Below, piece by piece: positions 5,653 through 14,231 of a stretch of DNA of 42,992 nucleotides. The first letter of the stretch is position 1. Each line of letters opens with the position of its first letter. The position numbers and the translations under genes were made by a program. The DNA comes from JBAYJY01 sp041664945 (lineage in GTDB: Bacteria > UBP15 > UBA6099): the NCBI GenBank assembly GCA_041664945.1, contig JBAYJY010000014.1, positions 1-42,992 of the forward strand, given 5' to 3'. Under the pieces are notes generated by a model. The model saw only the letters and a program-made list of their open reading frames with translations, was not told the DNA's origin and did no database searches.

Positions 5653-8025
5653 ATGCGAACCGAACGCCTTAAAAAAGAATTCTTTCCGATCCTGTTTCTG
5701 CTGGCCCTGACGATCGTCTGTTTTTACAAGCCGCTTTTCACGGGCAGGAACTATCTGCCCGCCGATTTGCTTCAATATATCTATCCCTGGAAAAGCGAAC
5801 TGAAGGAAGAGCCGGTCCATTTGAATTTCGCGGGAACGGACGTCATCCAGTCGTTTTATCCGTCGTTCGCTTTTATCCGCCGTTCGCTCAAAAGCGGCGA
5901 AGTCCCCATGTGGAATCCGCACCAGTCTTCCGGCGCTCCGTTCGCGGCAAATTGCGGGGAGGGCGTTTTCTACCCGCCCAACGCTTTTCTGCTGCTATTG
6001 TTTTCGCCCGAAAAGACTCTCGGGCTGCTCGCGGCGCTCCACGTTTTCCTCGGTGGGCTTTTCATGTATCTGATGCTGCGGTATTTCCGCGCCCGGCAGT
6101 GGCCGGCGCTGGCCGGCGCCGTTGTTTTCATGTTCGCAGGACCCTACATCGTCTGGCGCCAGTTTCCGTCTTTCAACAGCGCCGTCGCGTGGATTCCGCT
6201 CGTCATGCTATTGTTCGAGATGAGCGTTAGGCGGCGGCGGCCGGGCCCGGCGCTTCTCGCGGGCGGCGCGGCGGGCTTTCAGTTGCTCGCCGGCAATCTT
6301 CAGAACGCTTCATTCACTTTCGTCATTCTCGGTTTCTATGCCGCGTTCCGTTTTTTTACGGAGCTTAAGGACAAGCGCGGCCTCCGAACGGCTTTTTATC
6401 CTTTCGCCGCGCTCGCGTTTCTCACGTTCGCCGCGTTCGCCGTCGCCGCCGTGGAACTCGTTCCAACTTACGAACTGATGATGAACAGCCACCGCGCGCC
6501 CGGAATCTTCTTTTTATCAAAATTCGGGCGGGTGTTGCCTTTCGGCTATCTCGGAACGGTCTTTGCTCCCGACTTTTTTGGAAATCCCGCCGCGCACACG
6601 CAGTTCTTCGGCCCCGGCGAGTTCGTTGAAAACTGCGTCTATGTCGGCCTTCTGCCGGTCTCCCTGTTTTTCCTCGCATTCTTCGTCGCGCGAGACCGGA
6701 TCGCGCTTTTCTTCCAGTGTCTCGCGGCGCTGATGTTTCTTTTTCTGACCGGGTCTTTCGCATATTACATCTATTACTATATAGCGCCTGGCGCGAAAGT
6801 CGTCTCGGCGGTTCGCTTCTCTTGCGCTTACGCGTTCGCTATGGCCGCCGGAACCGGCCTGACTCTGAACAGTCTGGCCGCCCGCCGCGGCGAGTCGCCC
6901 TCGCGGTCGCAGGATTCTTATGTCAGGATGGCCCTGTATGCCACAACCGCCGCGGCCGCGATAGCGATTTGCGTTTCAGCAGCCTATCTCATGGATGAAA
7001 AAAGCATGCCTGCAAGCGTCATGTTCAAATTCGAGAGCGCGAAATTCGCTCTATTAGCCGCCGGCATGATTTGCGTGTGGGCGCTTTTGCTTCTCTTCAG
7101 GAGGATGCCGGAAAATTTGTTCGGCGCCTTGGCGGTCGCGCTGATACTCGCCGACCTCTTTGCATGGGGCTTTTCCTTCAACCCGTCGACAGACCGGCGC
7201 TTTCTTTATCCTGAAACGGGCGCGACCCGGTTTCTGGAGAATGACAAATCGGTTTTTCGCATTCACAACTCGAATGGCCCGATTGTTCTCACGCCGAACT
7301 CCTCGATGGTTTTCGGTTTTCAGGACATCGGAGCCTACGACTCTCTTTATTTGCGCAGATACTACGACCTTCTCCTTCGGTTCGAGCAGCGAAACGGGCA
7401 TCCGGAGAAGGACCGCCTCGTAATCGCGCAGCCCGGCGCGGCCGCGGCTCCGCTTCTGGATTATCTTAGTGTAAAATATTATCTGAGCGCGCAGCCCGTC
7501 GTGTCGCCGGACTACGAACTCGCGTATTCAGGCGGCGTCTTCGTTTATAAAAATAAACGTTTCATTCCGCGCGCAGCGCAATATACAAGATGGAAATTGG
7601 CCTCAGCGGAAACGACGCTTGAAAATATTGCTTCCGGGAATTTCGATCCTTCGCGCGAGGTTTATCTGGAGAAAGAACCGTTCAGAGACAGCGGCGCGGC
7701 GGCTGATTCCGGCGCGGCGGCGACTGCTGAAATAGTGTCATATTCGCCCGGCAGGATCAGAATAAAAACGTCGGGCGGGCCGGACAGCGTTCTTTCGGTC
7801 AGCGAAAACTATTACCCCGGCTGGAAGGCGTGGGTTGACGGCAAGCGACAAAAGATCGTGCGCGCGAATTACGCGTTCATGGGCGTGCCGCTCGCGGCCG
7901 GAGCGCGCGAAGTCGTGATGCGCTTCGAGCCTGAGTGGGGCGTGTGGGCGCCGAAGGTCTCGCTCGCATCGGCGATTATTTGCGTCTTCGGCGGCATGTT
8001 TTTGTCACGGCGGCGGAAACCGTAG
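5653..8025 (+). CDS. YfhO-family membrane protein, putative lipid-linked sugar glycosyltransferase (first copy)
   Basis: The 790-residue product has a short basic N-terminus, about twelve membrane helices in the first 530 residues, and a large outer domain of about 250 residues. Typical YfhO family marks are the loop with YPWKSELKEEPVHLNF and WNPHQSSGAPFAAN after helix 1, and the C-terminal NYYPGWKAWVDGKRQKIVRAN stretch ahead of a final helix. These enzymes are GT-C-like and move a sugar from a polyprenyl carrier to a surface acceptor. The start chosen is ATG 5653; GTG 5638 is also possible. It follows the GT2 gene by 29 bases and precedes a paralogue by six, so one mRNA is likely. Confidence 0.8.
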   Translation: MRTERLKKEFFPILFLLALTIVCFYKPLFTGRNYLPADLLQYIYPWKSELKEEPVHLNFAGTDVIQSFYPSFAFIRRSLKSGEVPMWNPHQSSGAPFAANCGEGVFYPPNAFLLLLFSPEKTLGLLAALHVFLGGLFMYLMLRYFRARQWPALAGAVVFMFAGPYIVWRQFPSFNSAVAWIPLVMLLFEMSVRRRRPGPALLAGGAAGFQLLAGNLQNASFTFVILGFYAAFRFFTELKDKRGLRTAFYPFAALAFLTFAAFAVAAVELVPTYELMMNSHRAPGIFFLSKFGRVLPFGYLGTVFAPDFFGNPAAHTQFFGPGEFVENCVYVGLLPVSLFFLAFFVARDRIALFFQCLAALMFLFLTGSFAYYIYYYIAPGAKVVSAVRFSCAYAFAMAAGTGLTLNSLAARRGESPSRSQDSYVRMALYATTAAAAIAICVSAAYLMDEKSMPASVMFKFESAKFALLAAGMICVWALLLLFRRMPENLFGALAVALILADLFAWGFSFNPSTDRRFLYPETGATRFLENDKSVFRIHNSNGPIVLTPNSSMVFGFQDIGAYDSLYLRRYYDLLLRFEQRNGHPEKDRLVIAQPGAAAAPLLDYLSVKYYLSAQPVVSPDYELAYSGGVFVYKNKRFIPRAAQYTRWKLASAETTLENIASGNFDPSREVYLEKEPFRDSGAAADSGAAATAEIVSYSPGRIRIKTSGGPDSVLSVSENYYPGWKAWVDGKRQKIVRANYAFMGVPLAAGAREVVMRFEPEWGVWAPKVSLASAIICVFGGMFLSRRRKP

Positions 8026-8031
8026 AAGAAG

Positions 8032-10386
8032 ATGAAAACAAACAAGGACCGCGCGATAGCGGCGATTTTCTTTCTGATAATAGCGGCGTGGTTTTTGCGT
8101 GGCGTGGTTTTCAGAGGCGAGGTCTTCATGGCGGCCGACGCGCTGTGGAACTATCCGCCTTGGGACTCGCTGACGGAGAAGCCGTTCAAGCCCCATAACG
8201 CGCTTCTGATGGATTCGATCCAGACGTTCTATCCGGCTTACGCGTACAGTTCGCGATGGCTGAGCGCGGGACATGTTCCCCTGTGGAACCCGAATATAAT
8301 GTGCGGCGTGCCGTATGTTGCCAGCGGCGACGCTGAACTGTTCTATCCGATCACCGCGGCGTTCTTCCTCGCGGGCAAACCGGAGGCCGCCTTCGGCTGG
8401 AACGCGCTTTTGCATCTGTTTCTCGCGGGACTTTTCATGTATTCGCTTCTGCGGGTCATCGGCGCGGGGAAAGCCGGATCGATTTTCGGCGGGTTGGCGT
8501 TCATGTTCAACGGTTGGCTCGTCGGCTGGATGATGCTGCCAGGATTCCTGCACTCGGCGATATGGCTGCCTCTGATGGTCTGCCTTTACGAGTTGTCGCT
8601 GAAAAGAAAGAGAGCGCTGTACGCGATGCTCGGCGGTGTCGCGGGCGCGATGCCTTTTCTGACCGGCAATGCGCAGGTCGGCGCGTACGCCCATCTGTTC
8701 CTCGGCGCGTATGCCGCTTACCGCGTAGTCAGGGGCGACGGCGGCAGGCCACGCGCAGTTGCTTATTGGCTGCTCGGCGCCGGCGCCGCATTCGCGCTGT
8801 CCGCTCCGCAGGTTCTTCCGATGCTCGATCTCATGCAGCGCTCCCAGCGCCCGGTGGCCGAATCGATTTCATCGCTCATGAAATCGCCGTTCCAGGTCAA
8901 ACATCTTATCATGGCGTTCCTTCCCAACTTCTACGGCGATCCGGTGAACGACAACTACTGGGGGACGCTGAACTACAGCTCCCTTTGCCTGTATATGGGA
9001 GTGATCCCGGCGGTCCTCGCGCTCGGAGCTGCGGTGTTCGGCAGGATGCGCGACAGGCTCTTCTTTCTATTCGCCGCCGCCGCCGCACTGCTTCTGGCGC
9101 TCGGCACGCCCCTCAACATCATCTTCGCTCCGCTCCCCGGACTCAACCGGCTTCCTCCGTTCAGAATCATTTATCTTTTTACATTCGCTGTTTCCGTTCT
9201 CGCGGGAATGGGCCTCGAAAACCTGATTCGGGCCGGCGCCGCCGAGCGGAAAAAGTGGGCCGGCCTCTGGGCCGTTTACTTACTGGCGTTCGTCGCTTGC
9301 GCCGCGGTTGCGATCCATCAAACGCCCGGCAGCTTATTGAAAATTGCGAAATTCGAACGCGACGGCCTGATGATTCTTTTCGCGTTCACTATAACCGGAC
9401 TCGCCGTTTTTCTAATGCCGAAGCTGAAGCCCAACCTGCGGGCGGCGGCAATCACGCTCCTTGTGTTTCTCGACATCGGCCTGTGGGCGAGTTGGTATAA
9501 CCAGCCGGTCAACAGCGCGTACATTTATCCGATGACGCCTTCTATCGGACTGATGCAGAAGGACCGCGGCCTGTTTCGCGTCCATGCCGTGGGGGACAGT
9601 TGGATTCTTTTTCCGAACTCGGCGATGTACTACGGCCTGTTCGATATCAGAGGCATCGAGTCTCTTTATCCCAGCAGGTATTTGAAGCTTGTCGACAAAT
9701 TGTCGGAGCGGAATTTCGGTTTTTACAACGGCGAGCCGAATCTGGTGGATATTTACGGATACGACGTTCCCCTCATTGATTTTATGAACGTTCGCTACAT
9801 TCTAACGAAGGAACCGATAGCGCGGGCGGGCGACAACAAGTATATCGAAGCGCCGCGCGCGAGGCTGAAGAGAGACGACGCGCGCGTAACGATCAATCGA
9901 GGCGCGATGCTTCGCTTTTTCGGAATGTCGCGCCTGCGGGCGCTGAAGAACGAAGACGCTGTTCTCGACGCGGTGACGTCCCGCCGCTTCGCTCCTTACG
10001 ACGAGGTGTTGCTGAACGGCGAAGAGTTCAAGGGCGCGCCCGGCGTTGCGGCGCCGAAACCGGGCGAGTCCGGCTACGTGCGGCTGAAATTCACGGATTT
10101 GATTTATAAGCCCGACGACATCTCGTTCACCGTGGACGCGCCGAGGCCGGCGATGCTCGTTTCCTCAGAAGCGAATGACGCTGGATGGATCGCCGAAGTG
10201 AACGGGAAGCCATCTCCGATTTATACCGCAAACTATCATTTCCGGGCGACGCCGATTCCGGCGGGCAGTTCAGAGGTCGCGTTCCGTTACCGGCCGGCCC
10301 CTGTCGCTCGAGGCGTCGCGGCGGGATTATCGGCGGCTCTTTTTCTTTTCGCAGTCGTTCTGACGTCGCTTTGGAAACGAAAATAG
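8032..10386 (+). CDS. YfhO-family membrane protein (second copy)
   Basis: The 784-residue paralogue of the preceding gene has the same plan: a helix near residue 10-28, a loop with WNYPPWDSLTEKPFKPHN and WNPNIMCGVPYVAS, about twelve helices, then an outer domain that ends NDAGWIAEVNGKPSPIY and a last helix. The two copies keep the same motifs but differ over most of their length, so this is an old duplication and they probably act on different sugars or acceptors. The ATG is preceded by GAAG six bases after the previous stop, indicating translational coupling. It ends the sugar operon or leads into the redox genes 21 bases on. Confidence 0.8.
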   Translation: MKTNKDRAIAAIFFLIIAAWFLRGVVFRGEVFMAADALWNYPPWDSLTEKPFKPHNALLMDSIQTFYPAYAYSSRWLSAGHVPLWNPNIMCGVPYVASGDAELFYPITAAFFLAGKPEAAFGWNALLHLFLAGLFMYSLLRVIGAGKAGSIFGGLAFMFNGWLVGWMMLPGFLHSAIWLPLMVCLYELSLKRKRALYAMLGGVAGAMPFLTGNAQVGAYAHLFLGAYAAYRVVRGDGGRPRAVAYWLLGAGAAFALSAPQVLPMLDLMQRSQRPVAESISSLMKSPFQVKHLIMAFLPNFYGDPVNDNYWGTLNYSSLCLYMGVIPAVLALGAAVFGRMRDRLFFLFAAAAALLLALGTPLNIIFAPLPGLNRLPPFRIIYLFTFAVSVLAGMGLENLIRAGAAERKKWAGLWAVYLLAFVACAAVAIHQTPGSLLKIAKFERDGLMILFAFTITGLAVFLMPKLKPNLRAAAITLLVFLDIGLWASWYNQPVNSAYIYPMTPSIGLMQKDRGLFRVHAVGDSWILFPNSAMYYGLFDIRGIESLYPSRYLKLVDKLSERNFGFYNGEPNLVDIYGYDVPLIDFMNVRYILTKEPIARAGDNKYIEAPRARLKRDDARVTINRGAMLRFFGMSRLRALKNEDAVLDAVTSRRFAPYDEVLLNGEEFKGAPGVAAPKPGESGYVRLKFTDLIYKPDDISFTVDAPRPAMLVSSEANDAGWIAEVNGKPSPIYTANYHFRATPIPAGSSEVAFRYRPAPVARGVAAGLSAALFLFAVVLTSLWKRK

Positions 10387-10407
10387 ACATGGGAGGCATT
10401 TTCCGAA

Positions 10408-10749
10408 ATGAACAATATCGCAAAGAAATTACTCGATCTTATCGCCGGAACAAGCGCGATAAGTTATTCGGAATATGAGAAGGCTCGAAGCGGGAGCGGC
10501 GCTGTTTTAATCGACGTGCGCTCACCGGCCGAGTTTGCTGAGTCGCGTTTGCCGGAGGCGTTGAACATTCCGCTCGACGTTTTGCCGAATCGTTACGAGA
10601 CGTTAGGCAAGGACAAAAAAATTGTCACTATCTGCGCGCACGGCGTAAGGAGCGCGAAGGCGGCGAAGTTCCTATCCGCGAAAGGCTACAAAGTTGAAAG
10701 CTTGGCGGGCGGCATGGCGGCCGTGCCGGACAAGAGTAAAATAAAATAA
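10408..10749 (+). CDS. single-domain rhodanese (sulfurtransferase)
   Basis: The 113-residue protein is one rhodanese domain. The active-site loop is CAHGVRS with the persulfide cysteine at residue 76, and the entry motif is LIDVRSPAEFAESRLPEALNIPL. It would carry sulfane sulfur in the cytoplasm; the real donor and acceptor are unknown. GGGAGG lies before the ATG, with a rather long spacing of about 12 bases. It is followed after 15 bases by an iron-sulfur flavoprotein and then a peroxiredoxin-like gene, which suggests a role in sulfur or redox balance rather than central metabolism. Confidence 0.87.
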   Translation: MNNIAKKLLDLIAGTSAISYSEYEKARSGSGAVLIDVRSPAEFAESRLPEALNIPLDVLPNRYETLGKDKKIVTICAHGVRSAKAAKFLSAKGYKVESLAGGMAAVPDKSKIK

Positions 10750-10764
10750 TCGAAAGGCGCTTAA

Positions 10765-11511
10765 ATGAAAATCACGATATTCAACTCAAGTCCTCATGGA
10801 GAAAAAGGAAACACGCAGGCGGTTGCCGACGCGTTCGCCAAGGGAGCCCGGGAAGCCGGCGCCGAGGTGGAGACGGTTTTCATCGCGCGCAGGAACATCA
10901 AGCCGTGCATCGCCTGCATGGCCTGCTGGATAAAGACGCCCGGCGTTTGCGCGATCAAGGATGACATGCATGAACTGCTCGAAAAGATGCGGGGTTCAGA
11001 CATCGCTGTTTTCGCCACGCCGGTCTATCTCGACAACGTCAGCGGTGTCATGAAGAATTTTCTCGACCGCCTGACGCCCAACGCAGACTGCCATATCGAG
11101 AAGGACGAAAACGGCGAGTCGCGGCATGTCAAAAAGGGCGACAGGGATTTTCTTATGGCCGTGATCGCGACATGCGGCTATCCCGAGCAATCGCACTTTC
11201 AGGTGATCAGCCTCTCGTTCAACAGGATAGCGCGGCAGATACACGGAAAGGTCGTAGCTGAGATTTACAGAGGCAGCGGCATTCTTCTCAACAACATCGA
11301 GAACACTCCTCTGGAACCGATCGTCAACGCATACAAAAAGATCGTGGAGAAGGCGGGCCGCGAAGTCGTCGAAAAACTGGCGCTGTCTGACGAGACGAAG
11401 GCGGCGCTGGACAGGCCGCTGGTTCCATACGATCTTTACATCAGCGAGGCGAACAGATATTGGGACAAAAGACTCGCGAAACTTGCTGGAAAACAGAAAG
11501 CGGAAGAATAA
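10765..11511 (+). CDS. iron-sulfur flavoprotein / NADPH-dependent FMN reductase family
   Basis: The 248-residue protein has a flavodoxin-like fold. The FMN phosphate loop is SSPHGEKGNTQ at residues 8-18. Next comes a compact cysteine set, C48-x2-C51-x2-C54-x7-C62, as in the iron-sulfur flavoproteins of anaerobes, where it holds a 4Fe-4S cluster beside FMN. TPVYLDNVSGVMKNFLDR is the usual second FMN loop. It likely passes electrons in the cytoplasm to an unknown acceptor such as peroxide or a quinone. It lies between rhodanese and peroxiredoxin-like genes on the same strand, with 15 bases before it and 68 after. Confidence 0.83.
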   Translation: MKITIFNSSPHGEKGNTQAVADAFAKGAREAGAEVETVFIARRNIKPCIACMACWIKTPGVCAIKDDMHELLEKMRGSDIAVFATPVYLDNVSGVMKNFLDRLTPNADCHIEKDENGESRHVKKGDRDFLMAVIATCGYPEQSHFQVISLSFNRIARQIHGKVVAEIYRGSGILLNNIENTPLEPIVNAYKKIVEKAGREVVEKLALSDETKAALDRPLVPYDLYISEANRYWDKRLAKLAGKQKAEE

Positions 11512-11579
11512 GCCGCAGATCTTTGCGAGCTGCGCATTAGCGATAATTGTGACGAGATGAAATAAACGGAGGCAATTCA

Positions 11580-12122
11580 ATGTCAAAAAACACGTTTCTG
11601 AAAGTCGGACAGATGGCGCCGGATTTCACTATGGACGACGCGACGGGCGGGCGGTTCGCGCTTTCCGATTATAAGGGAAAGGGTTCGGTCGTCCTCGTTT
11701 TTCTTCGGTACGCGGGGTGCCCGATATGCCAGCTCGCGCTCGCGGACCTGAAAGACGCCTACGACGAGTTTAAGGCTCGCGGCGCCGAGGTCGCGGCGTT
11801 CGTGCAGAGTCCGCCGGATACGATAAAGAAAAGCGGCGATCTTTCTGTTTTCCCGTTCCGGCTGATCCCCGACCCGAACGAGACGATTTACAAACTTTAC
11901 GGAGTGGCGGGCGGCAGTTTTTTCGACATGCTGCACCCGCAGACGGTCGCGCGCGGAATTCAGGCCGTAGCGCACGGACACAAGCAGGGCAAGATGGAGG
12001 GCAATCAGTGGCAGTTGCCCGGCGATTTTATTGTTGACAAAGAGGGCGTTTTGAAACTCGCGCGGGTGGGGAAAAATCTCGCGGACAATCTTCCGCCGCA
12101 GCAGTTGCTCACGTATCTGTGA
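11580..12122 (+). CDS. peroxiredoxin-like (AhpC/TSA superfamily) protein
   Basis: The 180-residue protein has a thioredoxin-like fold with the sequence APDFTMDDATGG near the start and an active centre YAGCPICQLALADL with Cys47 and Cys50. This CPxC form marks the peroxiredoxin-like branch rather than classical AhpC, whose motif is P-x3-T-x2-C. It probably reduces peroxides or disulfides in the cytoplasm. No signal peptide is present. GGAGG stands seven bases before the ATG. It ends the three-gene redox cluster, with a strong terminator about 75 bases on. Confidence 0.82.
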   Translation: MSKNTFLKVGQMAPDFTMDDATGGRFALSDYKGKGSVVLVFLRYAGCPICQLALADLKDAYDEFKARGAEVAAFVQSPPDTIKKSGDLSVFPFRLIPDPNETIYKLYGVAGGSFFDMLHPQTVARGIQAVAHGHKQGKMEGNQWQLPGDFIVDKEGVLKLARVGKNLADNLPPQQLLTYL

Positions 12123-12143
12123 CAGCGGCGGTTAAAAATGCTG

Positions 12144-12167
12144 AGGCGCAGCATGTTGCGCCCCTGC
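12144..12167. repeat. palindromic repeat copy B
   Basis: GAGGCGCAGCATGTTGCGCC is an imperfect palindrome of the same family as copies at 3156 and 37011. It lies just after the peroxiredoxin-like gene and before the terminator. Confidence 0.5.
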
Positions 12168-12196
12168 GAAATAATATTCCCGGAAATAATTAGATA

Positions 12197-12227
12197 AAAA
12201 AAGCGCGGCTTCGGGGCCGCGCTTTTT
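12197..12227. terminator. bidirectional intrinsic terminator
   Basis: GCGCGGC, a six-base loop, then GCCGCGC, with A-run before and T-run after. The A and T runs make it work for both strands, so it can end the redox cluster from the left and the MFS gene from the right. Confidence 0.85.
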
Positions 12228-12250
12228 GTTCTTAGATTGGCTTGCTGATG

Positions 12251-14173
12251 TCAGGCTAACTGTTTCCTCATGCGTTGTTCGAGCGCTTTCAGGTCGCCCG
12301 GCACGAAATATCCGGCAGCCGCGAACAGGATGCAGCCCAATACTAAGAACACGGGCAACACCGCGAGCGCGAACTGAAGGTTGTATTTATCCGAATAGTA
12401 TCCAACGATAAACGGCGATATCGCGTCGCCGAGAACGTGTATCAGCAGAATGTGGACGGCGTTGAGCGTCGCGCGCAGCTTGGGCTCGATGAGCGACATG
12501 AGAAGCGCATTCTGCGGACCGTTGATCATCGACAGGAAGAACATGCAGAGGGAGACGCTTCCGACCATTATGATGTAATTGTTCGAATATAGGAATCCAT
12601 ACATAAACGGAATGCCGGCGAGGATCGAGACTACCATGATTATGTTGTTGGCGCGTTTCGTTTTCTTGAAGAGCTTATCGGCGAACAGGCCGCTGAGAAT
12701 GACGCCTGCTACTGTGAAAAGAATGACAACCGGGCCGACTTTCATAGCCGCTTCCGAGGAGTCCATGTTTTTGAAGCGCTCGACGAACGGAAAAATCCAG
12801 ATCGTGAGCGCTCCCACGCAGAATGTGACCAGAATATTTCCGAGAATCATCAGGACGACGGACTTGTTCTTTGCGAGTTCCCAGATGCTCGGCCTTGCGG
12901 CGGCGTCGATTTGCTTGGCCTCATCTTCGGTGAGATAGGTTTCAGTGCCGCCCTTGACCGGCTCTCGCAGGAAAAATGCCATGAACGCGAACAGAAGCCC
13001 CGGAGGACCGAGTATCCAGAATATCCACCGCCAGTTGTCGGACCGACGGTAGTTGAAATTCGACTGGTTGAACAATTCGATTAAAGAATTCGCATACTGC
13101 GCGTTGTCAGAAATCAGCATCAGCTCGATCTTGTCCTGCTTTGTCATCGGGCCGTGAAAGACCAGCTCCTTCTTTTCGCGATCGTAGAAAAAAATGTTTT
13201 TGTATTTTTTAGGGATTTGTTTCTTAAGATGCGCGGGCCATGTCGCGAGCGCCTGCCGGGTCTCTTTCAACTGGGCGCCTTCCAGCGTTCCGATCCCTTT
13301 GACGATTGCTTGAGCCGCCGTTTTTTCCGCCGGAGTCGGTTTCCTATCGCCGGATTTGTCGGCGACCTTAAAATCAACATTGAAAAGTTTTGTGTAGGCG
13401 TCGGCGGGCTTTGAGGGCTTTGGCTTGATGTGTACGAGCGACAGGACAGATTTTACAAACTTAGTAAAAGCGCCTGCGGGTTTTGCTGGTTTCGGCAGCT
13501 TCGGCTTGCTCATCACGAGCGACAGGGCGGCTCCATTTTCGGGGCTTGTGAATCTGAATTCGGCTTTCTTTTCCTTCGTTTCGCCCAATCCCTTGTATTG
13601 CCAACCGTTGACGGTCTCGTTAATTTTATACGGAGCGAGAGAACTCATTTTCTTCAGATCGAAGCGGTCTGTTTTGTCGAGAATAACTCCCGCGATGACC
13701 ATGGCGATCGCGCCGCCGACCACCATAGCCGACATGAAGATCGAGATCGCTATGTTGCGCTTTGCCGCCGGAAAGTAGTCCGTGATGATCGCCGTTCCGC
13801 TCGGCGCGTAGATTCCTTCGCCGCTTCCGACGGAAGATCGCAGAAAGAAGAACTGCCAGAAAGACTTTGCGAACCCCGAGCATGTTGTGGCGACGCACCA
13901 CACCGCCGCCCCTAGCGCCACCACTTTCGTGCGGCCGAATTTAGTGCGGTCGGACACAAGGCCCATCGGCAGCGACACTATCGCGTACACCATCATGAAC
14001 GAACCGGCGATCAGTCCCATCTTCGCGTCTGTCACGACGAAGTCGCGCTTGATGTGCTCCATCGCCGGCCCGATGCTCAGCCGGTCCAGATAGTTAACCA
14101 GATTGATCATGAACATTACGAACAGCGCGTACCACGCATACCCTATTGAGATCGGTTTTGTTGGTTTTGCCAT
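12251..14173 (-). CDS. MFS transporter with a 210-residue insertion between helices 5 and 6
   Basis: The 640-residue carrier belongs to the major facilitator superfamily: NYLDRLSIGPA in helix 1, the loop 2-3 signature GLVSDRTKFGRTKV near residue 71, and GEGIYAPSGTAIITDYFPAAKR in helix 4-5, as in organic anion transporters. Helices 1-5 end near residue 166 and helix 6 begins near 380. The segment between, about 213 residues, is hydrophilic, holds two PKP-rich copies (PKPAKPAGAFTKF and PKPSKPADAYTKL), and then a globular part with LVFHGPMTK. In MFS topology this loop faces the periplasm. AAGGAG precedes the ATG. It lies 58 bases after leuS on the same strand. The substrate is unknown. Confidence 0.85.
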   Translation of the reverse strand: MAKPTKPISIGYAWYALFVMFMINLVNYLDRLSIGPAMEHIKRDFVVTDAKMGLIAGSFMMVYAIVSLPMGLVSDRTKFGRTKVVALGAAVWCVATTCSGFAKSFWQFFFLRSSVGSGEGIYAPSGTAIITDYFPAAKRNIAISIFMSAMVVGGAIAMVIAGVILDKTDRFDLKKMSSLAPYKINETVNGWQYKGLGETKEKKAEFRFTSPENGAALSLVMSKPKLPKPAKPAGAFTKFVKSVLSLVHIKPKPSKPADAYTKLFNVDFKVADKSGDRKPTPAEKTAAQAIVKGIGTLEGAQLKETRQALATWPAHLKKQIPKKYKNIFFYDREKKELVFHGPMTKQDKIELMLISDNAQYANSLIELFNQSNFNYRRSDNWRWIFWILGPPGLLFAFMAFFLREPVKGGTETYLTEDEAKQIDAAARPSIWELAKNKSVVLMILGNILVTFCVGALTIWIFPFVERFKNMDSSEAAMKVGPVVILFTVAGVILSGLFADKLFKKTKRANNIIMVVSILAGIPFMYGFLYSNNYIIMVGSVSLCMFFLSMINGPQNALLMSLIEPKLRATLNAVHILLIHVLGDAISPFIVGYYSDKYNLQFALAVLPVFLVLGCILFAAAGYFVPGDLKALEQRMRKQLA

Positions 14174-14231
14174 CTTCAGATGTTCTCCTTGGACGCCGCT
14201 ATCGCCGGCCGGGCCGGCGGCGTAATAGTTG

